Origin: Mesorhizobium_G sp049840935
Lineage (GTDB): Bacteria; Pseudomonadota; Alphaproteobacteria; Rhizobiales; Rhizobiaceae
Assembly (NCBI GenBank): GCA_049840935.1
Contig: JASGJA010000029.1
Coordinates: 1-64,000 of the forward strand
DNA: 64,000 nt
Reading direction: 5' to 3'
Under the pieces are notes generated by a model that saw only the letters and a list, made by a program, of their open reading frames with translations, searched no databases and was not told the DNA's origin. The position numbers and the translations under genes are program-made. This document shows, piece after piece, positions 1 through 7,787 of this stretch; the first letter of the stretch is position 1, and every line of letters begins with the position of its first letter.

Positions 1-87
1 GATAGTCATTCCAGTAATTTCGCACCTCGTTCATATCCCGCCAAACAATCCACGCAGCTGCCATTGGCAAAGACCATTCGAGTAGCG

Positions 88-483
88 CTAGCGGATTGTT
101 TTTTTGAGGTCCGGTTTCAGGTTGCTTCCGGCAACACCGCGACTGTCAGAGTGGCGCTGTAGGTCGGCTATAAGAGCTTCAAATTCTGCCTTGGCAACAA
201 ATGGCGTTGTTCCCCTCAATCCTTCCCATGCGCAGCCGGGACGCCACTCGCTTTCAATGGTCCGGCTAGTAAAGACGTGATGGGCGCTAATGTCGTTCCA
301 ACCATCTCTCGCAAGAGACGCTACGATCCCATCGTGCCAGATAAAAGCTTCAAGCCGACCGCTGCTGAAAAGCTCCAGCATTTCGTTCAAGGCCGTATGG
401 TATTCCTCGGTTCCCAGATCATTGAGTGTGTTACCGGGTACTCGATACCCGAAGCGCTTTTCAAGAAGCTTCGAACGCCTCTC
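88..483 (-). pseudogene. unrecognised gene remnant
   Basis: An open frame of about 130 codons runs from just after a TAA (complement of 484-486) to a stop at 88. It has no ATG, and the only internal start candidate giving a sizeable product is TTG at 390 (about 100 residues). The translation has ordinary protein composition, for example FIWHDGIVASLARDGWNDIS, but I recognise no family. The missing start and its place beside a broken integrase suggest a truncated cargo or flanking gene of the integrated element. Confidence 0.35.
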
Positions 484-552
484 TTATACGGCAATGTATC
501 CCTTAGGAACTATGGCCAGCATTTACGCGCACCTCGCGATGCACCTTGAAGG

Positions 553-1903
553 TCACAGGGAAACCGGGAGGTGCACCCCGGGGCTGTCGGTTGGCCGGCC
601 TATCCCTGTGATTTGTTTCCGGTCTGCTTTCCGTTGAACGGTATGATCAGCCGGTGTGACGGGTTCGCCCATCGCCGCAGCAATCGAATTGCCGATGGCA
701 TTTGACGCACGCCGGAGCGGATCGGTGTCAAGGTGAGCGTATCTCGCGGTCGTAGCGGGCTGCGCGTGGCCGAGGAGCTTTCCGATGATAGGCAGACCCA
801 TGCCGCCACCCGCACCGAAGCTGGCGAAGTTATGCCTCAGATCATGAATGCGCAGGTCTTCCATCCGCGTGACGCGTAACCATTGCCCAAGGACGTTTAA
901 GGTCAGCACGCGGCTTTTCGTCTTCCAAACCCGCTGTCTTGCCTGCGATGACATATTTGCCAAGTCGGTCGAGATTTAGTAATCGCGATTGCGGGCGCAT
1001 TGAGCACGATGGTTTTCTTGCCTGTCTTCGATGTCGGCAAGAGCAGCAACCCGCGCTCCAGATCGACGTCGAGACCATTCCAGATGCAGAATTTCCCGCA
1101 GGCGAGCACCGGTAAAGATTAGCAATCGAAGCGCAGCAGCGGCGTGCGGGCCGATGACAGCTTCCCGCTTTTTTCGGGACATGCTTGGTCTTCTTGGCCG
1201 GATTGATCTGCCAAGGAATGCCTTCAGTCTCAGCGACACGAATGGCGTCTCCCAGTCGAACCAGTTCATCAGCGGATAGCAGCCGCTCGCGTGAGCGTTC
1301 TTCGAACTTCTCGATGCCGCGCGCGGGGTTGCAGTTCTCTGGTACGAGACCATGCTTGCCCGCAAATGAATACATGGAGCCGACGACGGCAACTACGCGA
1401 TTGGCCAGGTATGGCCTGTTGTTCAGATCAAGATGAAGCTTCGCCAGATCGGCCCGCTTGAGGTCGGCTGCTTTCCTGTTGCCCAATTCTGAAATCACAA
1501 GGCGCTTCAGAACGTCACGGTAGAATGCCTCTGTCCGGTCCTTCTTCTTCGAACCGATGTGAACCAGAAACTTGTCCGCCAACTCATCTACTGTCACCGC
1601 TTTTCGGTATTCCACCTTCTCAGCCTGCGGATCTAAGCCCATCTTGGCTTTCGCACGCAGTTTCTCCGCGAACTTCCGTGCCTCGTCTGGCGTGAACTCG
1701 TCAGAGCGCCCGATAGTCACTCGCTTGGTGCTGGCCTTTCGCCCGCCTCCATCCACCTTGTACTCGAATATCCATGACTTCTGCCCCGAAGGGAAAACAC
1801 GAAGACCAAAGCCCTTAATCTCGCTATCGAACAGCACATAACGGGACGATCGCACTTCCGCGCCATCCACGGCCCTTTTCGTCAGCTTGATCTTCTGGTT
1901 CAA
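553..1903 (-). pseudogene. P4-type tyrosine integrase, frameshifted
   Basis: This is a site-specific tyrosine recombinase of the P4/DUF4102 type. The N-terminal arm-binding domain (TKRAVDGAEV, FGLRVFPSGQKSW) begins at a TTG at 1903 with AGGAAAAG upstream. The catalytic domain is spread over several frames: ARLREILHLEW carries the first Arg, HDLRHNFAS the His-x-x-Arg, and LLGHAQPATTARYAHL the second His and the Tyr. Continuous homology needs four corrections: one surplus base in the T run 1169-1174 (plus strand), one near 1065-1075, one near 983-987, and one missing base near 868-875. All catalytic residues survive in pieces. It lies about 155 bp from a tRNA-Pro 3' fragment, as expected for an integrase beside its attachment site. 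It may be a decayed gene or an error-ridden read of an intact one. Confidence 0.8.
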
Positions 1904-2058
1904 AGTTGCTTTTCCTGTGTCGGGTCGTCACCGGGGCGTCACCGAAGGCGAAAGCAGGAGGAAACGACAGGAAAGAACGTACAATGAACTGTGGTTAGAT
2001 TCAATCGGTTATGGAAGCTGTGGACAACGGCAGGAAACGTGCGGAAATTCAGACCATG

Positions 2059-2106
2059 TGACTGGGGGTCAAGGGGTCGCAGGTTCGAATCCTGTCGCTC
2101 CGACCA
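2059..2106 (+). other. tRNA-Pro(GGG) 3' fragment, attachment site
   Basis: These 48 nt reproduce the 3' part of a proline tRNA. They contain the anticodon loop CTGGGGG (GGG at 2064-2066), the variable loop, the T arm GCAGG-TTCGAAT-CCTGT, the acceptor 3' strand CGCTCCG, discriminator A and CCA. The sequence upstream cannot form the acceptor 5' strand, the D arm or the outer anticodon stem, so the tRNA is incomplete. Together with the integrase to its left this marks the right junction (attR) of an element. The intact tRNA-Pro should lie left of the window. Confidence 0.75.
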
Positions 2107-2129
2107 TTTTTTCATAATATTTGGCAGGG

Positions 2130-2951
2130 TTATCTGGTCGGCGCAGCGTCTAGCAGCAGCATCGTGTTGCTGCGGGTGCGCTCCGATATCCGATAACCGC
2201 TTGCTTGCATCAGCGCGATACAGTCCGTTTGCCATTGGTCGCGAGAAATATGCTCGATAACAACCGCGCGCGGCCATGCAGAGCGCGGCGTCTTCTCATA
2301 AAAGTCCGTCAATACTCGGTCTTCAAAGCCTTCGACGTCGATCTTCAACGCGCCGATATGTTGCACGCCATTCTGAACAAGAATGGTGGCAAGAGTCAGC
2401 GCTGGCACAGTTATGCCTCCCATGCGTGCGTCCGAACTTATGTGGCTTGCTCCGAGATTTTCGTCGCCGGACACCATTGTCACTTCACCATCTACATCAG
2501 CAGCTGCGACGGCAACTACTGTTACATTGTCCAGCTTTGAGGCGTGTCGATTGAATTCAAGGCGAGCCAGCGCGGTAGGGTGAGCTTCGATGGCAAGGAC
2601 GCGTCCTTTTGGGCCTACGGAGCGCGCAATAGGCAGCGCGACTGTTCCGACATTTGCGCCAATATCGAGAAAGACGTCACCCTCGCGGAGATTACTCCGG
2701 AGGAACGTCAACTCGTCCAGATTATAGTTCGAGTTAAGGAGCGCGCCGCTTTCTGTTGCGCTTGCGCTGTAGTGCAGACGAAATTTGACGCCTTGGTATT
2801 CCACATCAAGTGGCCCGGAACGAAAGAGTGACAGCAAGCGTGAGAGCGTCGGTCGGAATGCGCCCCGCTTTAAAAAAGTATTGTGCGCCAGCGCAATGAT
2901 CTTGTGCTGTGCAATATTTGGCCTGCAAGCGCCATGAAGCGGCGGTGTCAT
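2130..2951 (-). CDS. FkbM-family methyltransferase
   Basis: This 273-residue protein is a predicted SAM-dependent methyltransferase of the FkbM type, a family that often O-methylates sugars in polysaccharide loci. The glycine-rich SAM motif VFLDIGANVGTVALPIA lies near residues 95-112, followed by the acidic strand end VLAIEAHPTALARLEFN. A later motif, ALKIDVEGFEDRVL, is typical of FkbM proteins. It starts at ATG 2951 and is the last gene of the leftward polysaccharide operon, separated by about 100 bp of AT-rich DNA from the Wzy-like gene. I infer methylation of a sugar in the exported polymer; the acceptor is unknown. Confidence 0.8.
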   Translation of the reverse strand: MTPPLHGACRPNIAQHKIIALAHNTFLKRGAFRPTLSRLLSLFRSGPLDVEYQGVKFRLHYSASATESGALLNSNYNLDELTFLRSNLREGDVFLDIGANVGTVALPIARSVGPKGRVLAIEAHPTALARLEFNRHASKLDNVTVVAVAAADVDGEVTMVSGDENLGASHISSDARMGGITVPALTLATILVQNGVQHIGALKIDVEGFEDRVLTDFYEKTPRSAWPRAVVIEHISRDQWQTDCIALMQASGYRISERTRSNTMLLLDAAPTR

Positions 2952-3055
2952 GTTTGAGCTTCGCTAAGTCGGAATACCAGATTATAACTATTCTCTAATA
3001 TCTTAAACTATTTAATGAAACGGTGAAACGCTTACGCGCTCTCGGATGCGTTATT

Positions 3056-4271
3056 TTAACTTCGGGCGTGAACCCGAGAATTCAGCGCAATCGCACCCCA
3101 GACAAGGCCGATCAACACGTAGAAATGCCGCCAGTGGTCGGTATCGATGATGGAGCCTAGCAGGACGTGGCCGAGCAGCGTGACGTAGGCGCAGATGAAA
3201 TATGGCTGCCACCAGTTCTGTTTGAATAAAAGCTTTGCGCCGAGTCCGAGCGTAACGACGATGAGCAGAAGATAGGTCGCAAAGCCAATCCAGCCATAAT
3301 CCAGCAGTGCTTTCAGCCAGATATTGTGTGTGTCCTCGCCAAGCAACTTGCCGAATACGAGCGGGCCGATTCCGAATGGGCTTTGCATCGCCATGTCCAG
3401 CCCGATGCTATAACGCCCGAAACGGCCAAACTTGCCGCCATCGTAGTCCTGTTCAAGATGAGCACGAGCGCTGAATAATTCGCCGACACCCGGCAATTGG
3501 AGGATTGCGAGCAACGCGAGGATCGTGCCCGCAGTGGCCAGAATGCAGAGCACGACGATGCGCAATTTGGTGGCACCACGAGATCTTTGCGCAAGAAGGA
3601 TGATGGTAAGCAGAAGGGCTGACAACAGGAAAAGACCCCACGCGCCGCGCGAGAACGAGAGAAAGATTCCGGCCAGCAAAACAAGGAAAAGAGGCACGTA
3701 AATTACAAACCGCGATAGTGCGCCGGTGTAGAGGCGATACAGCAGAAAGGTGGCGGGAGCCACGAGAAAGGGTCCGAATACGTTTGGGTCTTGAAATGCG
3801 CCGCTTGCGCGCCCGTATCGCGTGAAGATTTCGCTGCCGGGTAGCAATCCAAAATATCCGTTGATTGCAAGGAAGGATGTGAGAACAGCGGCGGTAATCC
3901 AAGCCTGAAATATGGTTGCGTAAAGGTTTGGGCGCTTTTCGAGCGCTGCCGCAAAGAATACGGAGGTGAGACCCAAGAAAAGAGAGACGGCGATGTAAAG
4001 CGGAGCGTCGTCGGGGTGAGCCATCTGGAGGATGGCGAGCATACCGCCGACATTGAATATGGTAATGATGCAAAGCAGCACGGCAACCGGGCGCGAAATG
4101 GCGAGGCCGAAACAGAAACCAGACCGGCATCAGCGCAGCCATATAAATTTCATAAGGTGCGGGCTCATCCAGCACGAAGCCGGAAAGACCGACGCCCAGG
4201 AAGATCGAACCGGCAGCGGCAAGCGAAATAAGCTTCGCTTGATGTGCTTGCGCTGAAACCTGAACGCTCAA
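3056..4271 (-). CDS. O-antigen polymerase/ligase (Wzy/WaaL-like), frameshifted
   Basis: This is a polytopic membrane protein of the O-antigen ligase/polymerase family, with about ten hydrophobic segments and a large periplasmic loop. That loop contains LFSARAHLEQDYDGGKFGR and the characteristic GIGPLVFGKLLGEDTHNIWL. The start is a TTG at 4271 overlapping the TGA of the upstream transferase gene, which implies translational coupling. The first 50 or so codons are in a different frame from the rest. Removing one C from the CGG at about 4108-4111 (minus-strand TTTCGGCCTCG) joins PVWFLF to GLAISRPVAVLL. It probably polymerises or transfers lipid-linked repeat units in the periplasm. Confidence 0.75.
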
Positions 4272-5779
4272 TACGCATTCTCCGTATTGAGGAGGCTCAA
4301 CGGCGTGAGCAGCAATATTTTCAGATCAAACCAGATCGACCAGTTCTCGATGTAGTAGAGGTCGTATTCCGTGCGCATGCGGATCTTGTCGACCGTATCG
4401 GTTTCGCCGCGCAGACCGTTGATCTGCGCCCAGCCGGTGATGCCCGGCTTCACGCGATGGCGCGCATAATAGCCCTCGACAACTTCGTGGTAGAGCTTGT
4501 CGCGCGCGACGGCAGAAACGACATGCGGCCGCGGGCCGACGAGGGACAGGTTGCCCGCGAGAACGTTGAAAAGCTGGGGCAGCTCGTCGATGGAAGTCTT
4601 GCGGATGAAGCGCCCGACACGCGTAACGCGCGGGTCGCCACGGCGAACGGCGTTGCGACCCGTGGGGTCCGCTCGGTCGGTATACATCGACCGGAACTTG
4701 TAAACCTCGATGACCTCATTGTTGAAGCCGTGCCGCTTCTGCCGGAAGAAGACCGGACCTTTGCTGTCGAGCTTGATTGCTAAAGCTGTGAGCAGCATGA
4801 TCGGCGAAACCAGCAGTAGGGCGAGGGTGCCCAGAATTAGATCGAAGCAGCGCTTGGCCACGGAATCCCAATTGCTGATGGGCCGGTCGTAAAGATCGAA
4901 CATCGGGACGTTGCCGATGTAGGAATAGGTGCGGGGCCGGAAGCTCAAATCGCTGGCATGAGCCGACAGGCGAATGTCCACCGGCAGAACCCACAAATCT
5001 TTCAGTAGCGTGCGCACGCGGTTTTCTGCCGTGAGGGGCAGGGAGACAATGAGCATATCTATGCGTGCGATGCGGCCAAATTCGATGAGTTCGGCGATAG
5101 TGCCGAGCTTCGGATGACCCGCGACCAGCGACGGCGAGCGCTTGTCGTCGCGGTCATCGAATATGCCGCAAATACGAATGTCGCTCGCGGGCTGTTGTTC
5201 GAGTTCGCGAATGAGGGCTTCAGCGCGTTTGCCGCCGCCAACGATGATGGCGCGGCGCTCCATGCGGCCATTGCGCACCCAGCGGCGCGCTATGCGCGCA
5301 ACGACCAGACGAAGGACGAGGATCGCGGCGAGGCCGAGGAAGAACCATGCGACATACCAGACACGCGAAAACTCGTTAGACATGCGCGTAAAAAACGCGG
5401 CGGTTGCCATGAGCGCAAAGGTTGCGCTCCAGACCATCAGCAATGCTCGCAAAATGGTTCTCGGGCGGAGCAGGGCAGGCACCTCATAGGCGTCTGCCTG
5501 ATCGAGCATCAGAACGGCGAATACAGCGGCGCCTAACGATACGCCGAGGTAATTCCATATCAGCGCTGGTTCGTTGCCGACATACGCGATGTAGAGCATA
5601 AAACCCAATGCTGCGAGCAGCGCGGTTTCGCCAAGCTGCATGAAGCCGCCAAGCATGACGGGCGATAGCTTGTCACGTCGATAAAGCTGCGCCACCTGCT
5701 GGGCGACAGGATTTAGAACCACGGGATTTGCTCGTTGCGCTACCGTTTCGGCGGTTTTGGCTACGCTGGTCATGCTCAT
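4268..5779 (-). CDS. polyprenyl glycosylphosphotransferase (PHPT)
   Basis: This enzyme starts polysaccharide synthesis by moving a sugar-1-phosphate from a UDP-sugar to undecaprenyl phosphate. The N-terminal half has four to five membrane segments and a CoA-binding-like region (AIIVGGGKRAEALIREL). The C-terminal bacterial sugar transferase domain carries KRCFDLILGTLALLLVSP, PVFFRQKRHGFN, VYKFRSMYTD, RKTSIDELPQLFNVL and GNLSLVGPRPHV, ending in KPGITGWAQINGLRG. I chose ATG 5779 (MSMTSVAKT) over the upstream TTG at 5815. The domain order matches WcaJ, ExoY-like and HfsE/PssY proteins. Its stop overlaps the next gene. Confidence 0.92.
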   Translation of the reverse strand: MSMTSVAKTAETVAQRANPVVLNPVAQQVAQLYRRDKLSPVMLGGFMQLGETALLAALGFMLYIAYVGNEPALIWNYLGVSLGAAVFAVLMLDQADAYEVPALLRPRTILRALLMVWSATFALMATAAFFTRMSNEFSRVWYVAWFFLGLAAILVLRLVVARIARRWVRNGRMERRAIIVGGGKRAEALIRELEQQPASDIRICGIFDDRDDKRSPSLVAGHPKLGTIAELIEFGRIARIDMLIVSLPLTAENRVRTLLKDLWVLPVDIRLSAHASDLSFRPRTYSYIGNVPMFDLYDRPISNWDSVAKRCFDLILGTLALLLVSPIMLLTALAIKLDSKGPVFFRQKRHGFNNEVIEVYKFRSMYTDRADPTGRNAVRRGDPRVTRVGRFIRKTSIDELPQLFNVLAGNLSLVGPRPHVVSAVARDKLYHEVVEGYYARHRVKPGITGWAQINGLRGETDTVDKIRMRTEYDLYYIENWSIWFDLKILLLTPLSLLNTENAY

Positions 5780-5867
5780 TCGACTGGACTTCCGCACAAT
5801 GCAGGGTTGCTGCAACGTGGAGCCAGTGCACCCTCAGCCTCAAGGACGGCATTAGGAGGATTTAGGC

Positions 5868-5882
5868 ATAATATAGTATTAT
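5868..5882. promoter_or_regulatory. AT-rich palindrome upstream of the PHPT gene
   Basis: ATAATA-TAG-TATTAT is an inverted repeat in the 115-bp gap between the GT4 gene and the sugar-phosphate transferase. On the minus strand it reads as a run of TATA-like hexamers and could be a -10 region or an operator. No convincing -35 was identified. Confidence 0.3.
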
Positions 5883-5893
5883 ATTGGCGTGAC

Positions 5894-7015
5894 TTACCGC
5901 TTTTGGAGGTAGGCCGAGATAATGGCCCCAGCCATCGCTTTCAAGCTGAAACGGCTTTGCAACTCTGCGTAGTTTGGCATGGCGGCAAGGAGTGTTTTGC
6001 GGTCGATATTGAAGGCTGTGAGCCTATCAGCCAAACTTTGCGGGGTAGGGTCGCACAATGCAGAGTTTTCAGAGCCCATGATCTCAGGAATACCGCCAAC
6101 GCGGGTGGCGATGACCGGCATCTGTGCTGCCAGTGCTTCGAGCACGATGTAAGGGAAAGATTCAGCGCGTGACGGCACGACAAGCGTATTTGCCAGCGCA
6201 AATGCGGAACGCGCGGGCATTGCGGGGCGAAACTCGATTTGTGCAGTGAGGCCGCGGCGCGCAACGAGGTCTTTGCACGCAGATTCCCATTCACCTTCAC
6301 CCACGATGACCGCCGTGAGCTTCCGCTTGATCGATTGCTGTGCCAGCGTGAGCGCTTCGATGAATATATCCGGTCCTTTCAACTGACGTAGCGTGCCGAT
6401 GAAAAGCAGGTCGCGTGCATCGGGGTTAGGCTTGACCGGGACAAATTCGTCGGCGCGCAGGCCGTTATAGGCAATGCGGCTTTCAGTACGGATGGGACCA
6501 ACCTTGCGAAGGTAGGCTTCGCGCTCATATTCGCAGACGAAAAACAAGCCGTCTGTGATGCGTTCCAGCATTCGCTCGGTCGAGAAATAAGCCTTGCCCT
6601 TCAGCGAATGCTCATCGAAGTGCAGGCTGCCGCCGTGAGGCGAATAGAAGCGCCCGACAGGTTTTACGCGGCGTAGCGCCGTTCCGAACAGGCGCGCGTA
6701 GAGGCCGCCCTTTGCGCCGTGCCCGTGCAAAACATCCGGACCAAGTGCTTTGAGAACGCGGTAGGTGCGGAGCGCGGCGCTGATGTCGCCAGGACCGATC
6801 TGCCTCTGCATAGGTATGCGTGTGATGCCAAGCGCAAGGCGCGGCTCGATTTCCGCAAAAAGTCGGGCTTCATAATCCCCACCGGTGGTGGAATCGCAAA
6901 CAAAGCCCACCGCATGGCCATCGGCGGCTTGTGCTTCAGCAAGGTCTCTTACGTGGCGGAAAACACCCCCGACCGGAGCGCGGAAGCAATGGACAATGCG
7001 CAATCGCGTTTCCAA
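5894..7015 (-). CDS. GT4-family glycosyltransferase
   Basis: This is a GT-B fold retaining glycosyltransferase of 373 residues. The N-terminal Rossmann domain shows VHCFRAPVGGVFRHVRDLAE and DVLHGHGAKGGLYARL. The C-terminal domain shows LLFIGTLRQLKGPDIFIEAL and the nucleotide-sugar motif PSRAESFPYIVLEALAAQMP, in which the E-x7-E pair is clear. The start is a TTG at 7015, only 7 nt after the stop of the Wza-like gene, so the two are probably coupled. It is expected to add a sugar to the lipid-linked repeat unit on the cytoplasmic face. Donor and acceptor cannot be read from the sequence. Confidence 0.88.
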   Translation of the reverse strand: METRLRIVHCFRAPVGGVFRHVRDLAEAQAADGHAVGFVCDSTTGGDYEARLFAEIEPRLALGITRIPMQRQIGPGDISAALRTYRVLKALGPDVLHGHGAKGGLYARLFGTALRRVKPVGRFYSPHGGSLHFDEHSLKGKAYFSTERMLERITDGLFFVCEYEREAYLRKVGPIRTESRIAYNGLRADEFVPVKPNPDARDLLFIGTLRQLKGPDIFIEALTLAQQSIKRKLTAVIVGEGEWESACKDLVARRGLTAQIEFRPAMPARSAFALANTLVVPSRAESFPYIVLEALAAQMPVIATRVGGIPEIMGSENSALCDPTPQSLADRLTAFNIDRKTLLAAMPNYAELQSRFSLKAMAGAIISAYLQKR

Positions 7016-7022
7016 GGTCGCA

Positions 7023-7619
7023 TCAAAACAGGCGTTCGCGGATATAGATCGTATCGCCGGGCAGGAGCGGGTCGCTGATCGGCACTCTGCCTGTCATCAC
7101 TTTGCCGTTGATGTCTCGCGTCACGTCTACATCGCTCTGGTTTGCGCGCGGCGTGTAACCGCCAGCGGTTGCCACTGCCTTTTGAACCGTCAGGCCCGGA
7201 ACATACGCATATTGCCCGGCCGCGCCAACTTCGCCCATGACAAATACCGGCCGATATTGATCGACTTCCACGGAAACATCGGGGTCGCGCAGAAAGCCCT
7301 TCCGCAGTTTTTCGGCAAGCGACTTTTCAACCTGCTTGGTGGTTTGCCCGCGCGCAGGAACGGCGCCGACGAGCGGGAAGGAAATATAGCCAGACTGGTC
7401 TACGGCATAGCTGTTTGTGAGGCTGGCCTGCTCGAACACGGTCACGCGTACACGGTCGCCTGCGCCGAGCACGTATGGCTGTTCCAGCCCTTGATGAAAG
7501 GCTGGCGGAGCGGGGCGATAGCCAGAACATCCGCTTACGATAAGCGCGGAAAGCAAAAGACCCGAAAGAGCGATGTGCTGTTGCTTCAACGACAGAATCC
7601 CCGGCAGCAAGTGCGGCAA
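7023..7619 (-). CDS. polysaccharide export lipoprotein (Wza/OMA-like)
   Basis: This short outer-membrane polysaccharide export protein has 198 residues or slightly fewer. It begins with a lipoprotein signal (hydrophobic ALSGLLLSALIVSGC, with the lipobox Cys near residue 31). The Poly_export domain follows (YVLGAGDRVRVTVFEQ, YISFPLVGAVPARGQT) and then a SLBB-like segment (VFVMGEVGAAGQYAYVPGLT). At this length it lacks the long C-terminal region of E. coli Wza, so it resembles rhizobial and Caulobacter HfsD-type exporters. The start is uncertain (TTG at 7619 or a later TTG). It is first in the leftward operon and divergent from the co-polymerase gene. Confidence 0.88.
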   Translation of the reverse strand: MPHLLPGILSLKQQHIALSGLLLSALIVSGCSGYRPAPPAFHQGLEQPYVLGAGDRVRVTVFEQASLTNSYAVDQSGYISFPLVGAVPARGQTTKQVEKSLAEKLRKGFLRDPDVSVEVDQYRPVFVMGEVGAAGQYAYVPGLTVQKAVATAGGYTPRANQSDVDVTRDINGKVMTGRVPISDPLLPGDTIYIRERLF

Positions 7620-7714
7620 CTGGGTTCGTTATCTGACTGTTAAGGTTAATGGGACGTAAAGGTGCGCCGTTCTTGCCTGTAAATGTTGGATTTTTTCGAC
7701 TTCCTAATGTTTCG

Positions 7715-7730
7715 TTAATGCGACGTTAAC
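7715..7730. promoter_or_regulatory. CtrA-type binding site (TTAA-N7-TTAAC)
   Basis: TTAA at 7715-7718 and TTAAC at 7726-7730 are separated by exactly seven bases, a perfect match to the full CtrA box known from Caulobacter and rhizobia. It lies in the 160-bp region between the divergent Wza-like and Wzc-like genes, 57 bp before ATG 7788. More TTAA half-sites occur at 7640-7643 and 7646-7649. The match is seen directly; cell-cycle control of the locus by CtrA is inferred. Confidence 0.6.
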
Positions 7731-7787
7731 CCTCAGCTTACCATGAATGTTCACCATATATCTGCCGAGTTCTAGTGGGTGGGCGTA

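Noticed and set aside
3003..3016. Possible CtrA-like site TTAA...TTAA after the Wzy-like gene
   Set aside because: The spacing between the TTAA halves is five bases, not seven, and it lies downstream of the genes rather than in a clear promoter region.
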